12,222 nt of DNA from Deltaproteobacteria bacterium (GTDB lineage: Bacteria > Bdellovibrionota_F > JAHFAK01), in the NCBI GenBank assembly GCA_023250585.1, contig JAHFAK010000071.1:1-12222 (forward strand). The letters are read 5' to 3'. This document shows positions 6,760-12,222 of this stretch, one piece after another (position 1 is the stretch's first letter; every line of letters begins with the position of its first letter). Both the position numbers and the translations under genes were made by a program. The notes under the pieces are model-generated. The model saw only the letters and a program-made list of their open reading frames with translations. It did no database searches and was not told where the DNA came from.

Positions 6760-8052
6760 TTATAGCGACCTCAATAAATCATATGAATAAATTCCCGTAC
6801 TATGCCCATCATTCCAATCAATGACAAAGGCATAATTACCAAGTGGTTTAATGCGATCAATTTTAATATCAGGGCGAATACCTTCTCGTTTAATTACTTT
6901 TTGTCCTGAATATTCATTAATACATTGAGCACAAGGGCAAGCATCACGGAGATCAAGATTAGTTATCACGTGCCGTCTTCCATCAGGCCATATAAATAAA
7001 ACCTCTTTTTCATTATGTCGCACTTCGGGACGTTGATTTGGCTCAAGACTTTTCTTGCCAAGCGATCGAATCATTGTATCAACCATATCTTCAATTGCTT
7101 TTTTCCTCTCATAATTTTGGAATCCCTCGGTAAATGTTTTATTAAGAGGTAAACGCGCCAATGTCTCGAGGCCAAATTTATCGAGAAGTGTTGTGTCTGA
7201 TTCAGGTCCAAAAATGAAATGCTTTTTATCGCAATTATCACAAGTAAAGTAACTCATGTTTTCCACTATACCGAGCATGGGAATATTAACGCTTTCAAAC
7301 ATCATGATGCCTTTAGCCACATCCACTAAAGATAGAGACTGCCGTGTCGTTACAATTACTGCACCGGAAAGTTTCAAAAGCTGAGTAATCGTCAATTGAA
7401 TATCGCCAGTTCCCGGCGGTAAATCGAGAATCAAATACTCAAGCTCACCCCAGGCAACTTGTTTAAAGAGTTGCTGAATATAGCCCGTTACCATTGGACC
7501 CCTCATAACCGCAGGCTTTTCACCAATCAAAAACCCAAACGACATGAGCTTCAATCCATTGATTTCTAATGGATGCAACAGATTCGCCTGTTGATCATAC
7601 GGAATGCGTGGGTTATACAGATTAAATAAGGTCGGTACTGATGGACCAAAAATATCAGTATCAAGAAGACCCGTTTTATGCCCACGTCGTGCAAGCTCAG
7701 CAGCAATATTGGCTGCAACCGTTGATTTGCCAACACCGCCTTTACAGGATGCAACAGCAATAATTGAACGGACGTTTTTTAATGCAGGAAATTCATTCCC
7801 TAAGTCTCGTTCTTGTGACTTCATTGTAACAAAAACCTTTTGTACTCCTTCAATGCCATACAGAGCGTCTTCTGCTTCTTTTCGAAACATCTCCTTCACG
7901 GGACATGCCGGCGTTGTAAGTTCGATATCAACTGAAACACTCGTGTCTTGAATCTTAATATTTTTTACAAAACCCAAAGACACAATGTCTTTGTTAAAAT
8001 CAGGATCTATAATTGCCTTTAAGGCTTCTTTAATTTTTTCTTCAGTAATCAT
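6760..8052 (-). CDS. mrp: Mrp/ApbC Fe-S carrier ATPase with DUF59 and DUF971
   Basis: Mrp/ApbC (NBP35-like) proteins are cytosolic P-loop ATPases that bind and hand on Fe-S clusters. The 430-residue product has an N-terminal DUF59/MIP18-like domain (1-78, conserved TTPACPV with C50). The central ATPase carries the deviant Walker A CKGGVGKS at 103-110, the GLLDTDIFGPSVPTLF segment, LDLPPGTGD near 210-217 and the cluster-binding CxxC at C271 and C274. A C-terminal DUF971 domain (about 341-430) contains DACPCAQC, with C372, C374 and C377. The ATG at 8052 follows AAGGGAG by 5 nt. The stop directly abuts the stop of the convergent transglutaminase-like gene, leaving no room for separate terminators. 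The fusion with DUF971 is known in other bacteria and suggests the DUF971 cysteines act with the carrier; that role is inferred. Confidence 0.95.
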   Translation of the reverse strand: MITEEKIKEALKAIIDPDFNKDIVSLGFVKNIKIQDTSVSVDIELTTPACPVKEMFRKEAEDALYGIEGVQKVFVTMKSQERDLGNEFPALKNVRSIIAVASCKGGVGKSTVAANIAAELARRGHKTGLLDTDIFGPSVPTLFNLYNPRIPYDQQANLLHPLEINGLKLMSFGFLIGEKPAVMRGPMVTGYIQQLFKQVAWGELEYLILDLPPGTGDIQLTITQLLKLSGAVIVTTRQSLSLVDVAKGIMMFESVNIPMLGIVENMSYFTCDNCDKKHFIFGPESDTTLLDKFGLETLARLPLNKTFTEGFQNYERKKAIEDMVDTMIRSLGKKSLEPNQRPEVRHNEKEVLFIWPDGRRHVITNLDLRDACPCAQCINEYSGQKVIKREGIRPDIKIDRIKPLGNYAFVIDWNDGHSTGIYSYDLLRSL

Positions 8053-8075
8053 ATAATCTCCCTTGTATTGTACTG

Positions 8076-8150
8076 ATGTTAAGATTGTGCTGATGTACTG
8101 ATGTTAGAATATTTCTCTTCAACATCAGTACATCAGCACAATCTTAACAT
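8076..8150. repeat. 30-bp perfect hairpin upstream of mrp
   Basis: Positions 8076-8105 and 8121-8150 are perfect reverse complements over 30 bp around a 15-nt loop. A 13-nt word, TGTACTGATGTTA, is also directly repeated at 8069-8081 and 8094-8106, overlapping the left arm. On the minus strand the hairpin ends about 12 nt before the mrp ribosome site, so it would lie in any leader read from upstream. No T-tract follows on either strand. Perfect pairing implies a recent origin or active maintenance. Confidence 0.8.
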
Positions 8151-8268
8151 GATACATACCCTGAAAATTTGTATCCTGCAACACTAAAAGTTCAATCATC
8201 TCTTCATCGGCATACTGATGGAAATGGTGTTTTGTTTGAATATAGTAGGCTTCAGGACTGATTGTCAT
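8125..8268 (-). CDS. Possible 47-residue small protein
   Basis: An open frame runs from an ATG at 8268 to a TGA at 8125. It begins MTISPEAYYIQTKHHFHQY, continues through ADEEMIELLVLQDTNFQGMY and ends HVKIVLMY. The composition is protein-like, with charged and hydrophobic residues mixed. Its last codons are the right arm of the perfect hairpin before mrp, and its first codons lie in the 14-bp stem-loop at 8241-8281. The ATG sits at the edge of that loop with only a weak TAGG upstream. I do not recognise the family. It could be a real small gene between the big lipoprotein and mrp, or the tail or remnant of a broken gene interrupted by the hairpin element. Confidence 0.35.
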   Translation of the reverse strand: MTISPEAYYIQTKHHFHQYADEEMIELLVLQDTNFQGMYHVKIVLMY

Positions 8269-8281
8269 GAAGCCTACTATA
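8241..8281 (-). terminator. 14-bp stem-loop after the lipoprotein gene
   Basis: TATAGTAGGCTTCA (8241-8254) and TGAAGCCTACTATA (8268-8281) pair perfectly around a 13-nt loop, 34 bp past the lipoprotein stop. The stem could end or stabilise that transcript. The following minus-strand bases (TTCAAACAAAA) are not a T-tract, so a classic Rho-independent terminator is not shown. It also overlaps the start of the possible small ORF, where it might instead control translation. Confidence 0.4.
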
Positions 8282-8315
8282 ATGAGCCTAAATAGCTATT
8301 TCAAGAAAGATCATT

Positions 8316-11300
8316 CTATTGTTCTTCAGGAAGATCCCAATAATTGCCTGCATACGTACCAGCGAAAGCACCTCTATCGGTGAAACTACCAAATTCACTA
8401 TTCGCATTCATGTCATCGTTATAATAACTACTATCAGGACCAGAAATATTTGGATTCACCGTGGAATTACCATTTCCAGAGGCATACGCAGAACATGAGA
8501 TTTGGTCTTGGCCTAGAGCAAAATTGTAATAACAATTATTTGTAGAAGTATTATAGGTAGTGTTACTTGTAAAAGTTAAACCACTATACGGCAAAAACAT
8601 ATTTATGTTAATAATGTTATTATATGCTGTTATATTATTTGTAAACGAAATGATAGGCTCTGTAATCGTCGCTTCTAGTAAGATTGAAGGAACATCGATT
8701 GAAGGAACATCACTAGTATTACTTGATAATCTATCATTCCTAATGATCGTGTTATACTTACTATTGAAAACACCGCCCGGATTCTTACGATCTGACGTAG
8801 CTGCAATATACAGGGCTGAACCTTCTTTCACGCTGTAATTATAATAGAAGAGGTTATTCGAAAGTGTAGCATTATCCGATTCTTTCATATATACACCAGC
8901 ACCGGTACCACCTACATTTGATAATACTGTTGCACTATTATTTGCAATAACATTGTTTCGTAAAAGAATACTATCGCTTCTCACAATAGTGTTTCCTTGC
9001 ATATCCGTTTTTGGACAAAATTCTCGAGAATTTTTTTCAGTATACCCAGCATAGTCAGAACACGGTAAGTTATCTCCTGGAGTTGTATCCTCATGGGCGA
9101 AAACATATTTTGTATCATTACCGTTCACACACATATATTCCGTTTCACGCTGACCGGTAGGATATGCTTCGCTATTACATGAATAGACAGCAAAGCTCAA
9201 TCCACCTCCGTAATAACTCGTATTCTCAGCAATAATATTATTATCTAGAACAATATCTCTATCAAAATACGTTCCAAATTTTCTATTGTAACCATCTGTT
9301 TCAAGGTCAAGATATATACCACCACCAGAACTCAATTCTGGGCTGCTTGTAGAATATGTAGCCTTATTGCCTATAATGACGTTTTGACTAAAGACAGGTA
9401 CGGAGTTAATAAAATAGATTCCTCCTCCTTTTGTTCTTGCAATATTATTACGTATAATATTATTTTTTATAATAGAACCGTCTATTATACTATCTTCGGG
9501 ATTAGAGTCTCTTTTTGAACCACCAATATACATACCACCACCTAATCCAGCGGCATTATCAAAAGTATTATAGGCACTGTTATTCTCAATTGTATTATCA
9601 GTCATCACTATATTTAGCTTCATTCCTTGTTTGAAGATACCTCCTCCACTTTTTTTCGTTGTATTTCCTGAAATAGTATTCTTTTCCAGTGTGATAACGT
9701 AAGTGGATTGATCATAACCATCTTTTGTAGTTTCATTAACCCATTGAATACTTGTAAGTGCCTCTAAGTATATTCCTCCACCATTTGAATTATCACCAGA
9801 TGTAGTATTATCCTTAATTCTATTATTACGGATTACAGGGCTTGAATAATTCGCAGCAATTGCACCTCCACCGGAAACCCCGATATTATTTTCAAATGTA
9901 TTATTTTCAATAGCATATTGAGAAGGATTCTTAGCTTTATCGTAGCTGGTGAAAATATAGATTCCGCCTCCTTGTGTCCCCTTATTATATAGAAAAGTGT
10001 TATTGATAATTTTTGGTGGAGCTGTTGTCGTCGTGGTTGTGATATAAATCCCACCCCCACCAGTACCTCCTTTTGCGATGTTTGAGTGGAACGTGTTATG
10101 TTCTATACGTAATGCATTGGTCTTGTATAAATAAAGTCCTCCACCGTCCGTAAGTGATTGGCTTCCGATAAAAGAATTATTCGCAATAACCTGCTCATTA
10201 GTATCAGATAAGTCTGAAAGATATATTGCTCCTCCCTCAGCATGGGATTCATTAACCTTATCAAATTCGTTACCATCCTCAGATGAAAAACCTCCAATAA
10301 TCATATGTGATACTTTAAATAATGCAATAGCTCCTCCGGCAGAATCTTCGTTCTTATTACCATTAAAACTATTTGCCGAGAAACGTATATTATCTGATTG
10401 AACCCCAAGAATACCAGCACCAAACAGAGTTAAATTAGCTCCTTGTGTATCTGATAGTTTAGCCTTATTACTTCGTATCTCACTACCGGTAATGGTAATA
10501 TTAGAGGAACTATCAAAGAATAAAGCACCTCCACCATGATACGTACTCACAGTACTGTTAATTTCGCCTAATGCTTCATTATTAGAGAGAAGAGACATAT
10601 CACTAACTGCGAGGATTCCATCTTTATTCTTTAAATAAATTCCGCCGCCACTGTCTTTTGCTTTATTTGAATCGATGGTTGTTCTTTGTATTGTAAGATT
10701 TGACACATTCTCAAGGGCAATCCCACCGCCATTTATTGCTATGTTGTTTCTAAGGATTGCATCATCAATTAAAACGTTGGAGTTATTAATATATAGAGCC
10801 CCACCATTGGTAACACTATTTCCATTTTGGAATATAAGACCAATAATACTACTCTCTTCGTTGACGCCACTAGCATAAAATGAAAGTATGTTATTCTTAT
10901 TGTCTCCATCAATAATAGTCTCTGCAGGCACAACTTTACCATTTTCAACTTTATAACATTTTCTTGCAATCAAGGTTATATCTTTACTCTTAATAGTAAT
11001 ACCTGATTCTTTGTAAGTGCCCACAGCAATGGAGATCGTAGAACTCTTACTCTCCAGAGAAGAAATTGTTAGGTTAAGACTTTTCCCCGGATTATCTTCT
11101 GGATAGAGCACAGTTGGATAAATATCTTCATCATCATCCTTCAGATCATCGCATGTATCTGAATATCCCGGAGGTATATGAGTACAAGCTACATAATATA
11201 TTTCTTTATTTCCAAAACCATCCTCATCGTTATCTTTATGATAAACCACCTCTTTGCCGGGGCAATCCGCATTATCATCAACTAAACCATTACAGTTATC

Positions 11301-12222
11301 ATCAATGCCATTATCTTGTTCTTTGGCACCTGGATTAATTGATGGTACGTCATCATTACAATCTACATTTGAAAGATATCCATCGCTATCTAAATCTTTA
11401 CATATACTTGTGGTTCCGTCGCAGTTATAATCTACTGGCGTACTTTGACCAGCAATGTAACATGATTCAGGAGCACCTGGATACCGAGTCTTATCATTAT
11501 CATCGCAATCTGCTTGGTTAAGTGAATAACCATCGCCATCCATATCTAAATCGCTGCATGCTAAATCGCTACCATCACAATTCTGATCTATTCCGTCACC
11601 GCAAATTTCTTGAGCACCAGGATAGATCTTCACATTATTGTCATTACAATCCACATTGGCTGTTGACCCATCACCATCTCTATCAAGATCTTTGCAATTG
11701 ATTATACTTCCATTGCAGTTATAATCTTTTGGACTATCGCATTCTTCCGCAGCGCCAGGATATGTTTTCGCATCTGCATCATCGCAATCAGCTTGATTCT
11801 CAGTAAATCCATCCTTATCGTCATCGACGTCTTTACAATCGAGATCTTTGCCATTACAGTCTTGATCTATGCCATCACTGCAAACTTCTTGAGCGCCCGG
11901 AAATAATGTTTTATCAGCGTCATTACAATCGCTCTGATTTTCTGTATATCCATCGCCATCGTTATCTACATCATTACAACTTATATCTTTTTCATTACAA
12001 TCCTGATCGATACCGTCATCGCATACTTCGGGAGCGCCGGGATAAATACTTTTATCAGCGTCATTACAATCTCCTTGGGTTTCATTAAAACCATCACCAT
12101 CATTATCTGCTTTAAGTTCTGCAAGCGTTGTAGATCGAAATGCGCTATCTCCAAAACATCCTGCTACACTAAATAATATTAGTACTAGCCCATGTATGGA
12201 GTAAAAACGTATGTTGTTTTTT
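8316..12222 (-). CDS. Large MopE-repeat/beta-helix surface lipoprotein, 5' truncated
   Basis: The frame is open from the window edge to a stop at 8316, giving at least 1301 residues. No in-frame ATG is visible at the start, so initiation is just outside the window. Visible residues 4-22 form a hydrophobic signal ending in the lipobox VAGC (C22). After a short linker come six MopE-type units (39-319: about 39-82, 83-129, 130-176, 177-222, 223-274 and 275-319). Their pattern is DxDGDGYT..QxDCxDxD...PGAxExCxDGIDQDCNG. A degenerate seventh runs to about 370. Then a right-handed parallel beta-helix begins (VGTYKESGITIKSKDITLI) with about 19 GG[GA][IL]-type coils to near residue 1140, ending in DRGAFAGTYAG. 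There is no C-terminal autotransporter barrel. It is likely an outer-membrane or surface-anchored protein binding Ca2+ or Cu; adhesion is inferred. The DNA-level start at GTG 11654 is internal. Confidence 0.88.
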   Translation of the reverse strand, partial: KNNIRFYSIHGLVLILFSVAGCFGDSAFRSTTLAELKADNDGDGFNETQGDCNDADKSIYPGAPEVCDDGIDQDCNEKDISCNDVDNDGDGYTENQSDCNDADKTLFPGAQEVCSDGIDQDCNGKDLDCKDVDDDKDGFTENQADCDDADAKTYPGAAEECDSPKDYNCNGSIINCKDLDRDGDGSTANVDCNDNNVKIYPGAQEICGDGIDQNCDGSDLACSDLDMDGDGYSLNQADCDDNDKTRYPGAPESCYIAGQSTPVDYNCDGTTSICKDLDSDGYLSNVDCNDDVPSINPGAKEQDNGIDDNCNGLVDDNADCPGKEVVYHKDNDEDGFGNKEIYYVACTHIPPGYSDTCDDLKDDDEDIYPTVLYPEDNPGKSLNLTISSLESKSSTISIAVGTYKESGITIKSKDITLIARKCYKVENGKVVPAETIIDGDNKNNILSFYASGVNEESSIIGLIFQNGNSVTNGGALYINNSNVLIDDAILRNNIAINGGGIALENVSNLTIQRTTIDSNKAKDSGGGIYLKNKDGILAVSDMSLLSNNEALGEINSTVSTYHGGGALFFDSSSNITITGSEIRSNKAKLSDTQGANLTLFGAGILGVQSDNIRFSANSFNGNKNEDSAGGAIALFKVSHMIIGGFSSEDGNEFDKVNESHAEGGAIYLSDLSDTNEQVIANNSFIGSQSLTDGGGLYLYKTNALRIEHNTFHSNIAKGGTGGGGIYITTTTTTAPPKIINNTFLYNKGTQGGGIYIFTSYDKAKNPSQYAIENNTFENNIGVSGGGAIAANYSSPVIRNNRIKDNTTSGDNSNGGGIYLEALTSIQWVNETTKDGYDQSTYVITLEKNTISGNTTKKSGGGIFKQGMKLNIVMTDNTIENNSAYNTFDNAAGLGGGMYIGGSKRDSNPEDSIIDGSIIKNNIIRNNIARTKGGGIYFINSVPVFSQNVIIGNKATYSTSSPELSSGGGIYLDLETDGYNRKFGTYFDRDIVLDNNIIAENTSYYGGGLSFAVYSCNSEAYPTGQRETEYMCVNGNDTKYVFAHEDTTPGDNLPCSDYAGYTEKNSREFCPKTDMQGNTIVRSDSILLRNNVIANNSATVLSNVGGTGAGVYMKESDNATLSNNLFYYNYSVKEGSALYIAATSDRKNPGGVFNSKYNTIIRNDRLSSNTSDVPSIDVPSILLEATITEPIISFTNNITAYNNIININMFLPYSGLTFTSNTTYNTSTNNCYYNFALGQDQISCSAYASGNGNSTVNPNISGPDSSYYNDDMNANSEFGSFTDRGAFAGTYAGNYWDLPEEQ
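8802..10816 (-). repeat. Pmp-like GGGI beta-helix coil repeats
   Basis: Within the lipoprotein, about 19 motifs of the GG[GA][IL]Y type recur, for example NGGALYI, NGGGIALEN, SGGGIYLK, EGGAIYLS, DGGGLYLY, QGGGIYIF, LGGGMYIG, KGGGIYFI and YGGGLSFA. Each is followed by an N-rich turn such as ENNTFENN, the ladder typical of polymorphic outer membrane protein passengers and PbH1 helices. Coil spacing varies from about 20 to 60 residues. One coil carries a Thr run (ITTTTTT) at about 10025-10050. Confidence 0.75.
11112..12107 (-). repeat. Tandem MopE-type metal-binding units
   Basis: The DNA shows about 141-bp periodicity, with cattacaatc and gcgccgggata-like words recurring on the plus strand. 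It encodes six units with DCxD, PGAxE and DQDCNG signatures, plus a degenerate seventh that keeps DNDEDGFGN and CDDLKDDDEDIYP. Units 3 and 5 replace the GIDQDCNG word by DYNC(N/D)G variants, and unit 6 lacks the PGAxExC cysteine. The Asp-rich loops suggest calcium binding and the paired cysteines suggest disulfides; both are inferred. Confidence 0.8.

Noticed and set aside
7604-7951. Plus-strand 115-codon ORF inside mrp
   Set aside because: It is opposite the conserved Walker A and DUF59 coding sequence, with no independent support.
11652-11654. GTG as the start of the large minus-strand lipoprotein
   Set aside because: The same frame is open with no stop up to the window edge and encodes three more MopE units plus a lipobox signal peptide, so this GTG is an internal Val codon.
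11114-12088. Several plus-strand ORFs rich in His, Tyr, Leu and Arg
   Set aside because: They are antisense shadows of the Asp/Gly/Asn-rich MopE repeats and have no family signature or ribosome sites.
11112-12107. CRISPR-like regular repeats
   Set aside because: The period of about 141 bp is explained by coding units of about 47 residues, with diverged repeats and no short spacers.

Overview
The window looks like a low-GC chromosome segment from a diderm (Gram-negative type) bacterium, probably an uncultivated or poorly sampled lineage. The evidence is AT-rich coding sequence, a lipobox-bearing surface protein with MopE-type metal-binding repeats and a Pmp-like beta-helix, and several families of short palindromic intergenic repeats. 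I cannot assign a phylum with confidence.

Left part (1-1702): positions 1-274 hold dispersed inverted repeats and no gene I can support. A GreA transcript cleavage factor gene (minus strand, start 745) has a clear promoter at 771-800. Between greA and the next genes lies a roughly 150-bp foldback element (825-974). A vapB-vapC type toxin-antitoxin pair (plus strand) follows. Its near-consensus promoter has a perfect 16-bp palindrome overlapping the -35 box, and the predicted transcription start falls on the antitoxin ATG.

Middle (1704-8052): a 1635-residue exported protein with a transglutaminase-like Cys-His-Asp core and a long beta-rich repeat region fills 1852-6759. It is convergent with, and directly abuts, an Mrp/ApbC-type Fe-S carrier ATPase with N-terminal DUF59 and C-terminal DUF971 domains. 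A decayed second copy of the last codons of that DUF971 gene lies just after vapC (1704-1772). The big gene is therefore flanked by direct repeats, both made of a DUF971 gene 3' end.

Right part (8053-12222): the mrp upstream region carries a 30-bp perfect hairpin, a possible 47-codon ORF and a second 14-bp hairpin. Then comes a very large minus-strand lipoprotein gene, cut at its 5' end by the window edge. Six MopE-type units plus a degenerate seventh are followed by about 19 GGG[IL]-type beta-helix coils.

Functionally, greA and mrp are housekeeping genes. vapBC, the transglutaminase protein and the repeat lipoprotein look like accessory or surface functions. I see no single pathway joining them. 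The most interesting features are the gene-end duplication around the transglutaminase gene, the two giant extracytoplasmic proteins and the hairpin elements.
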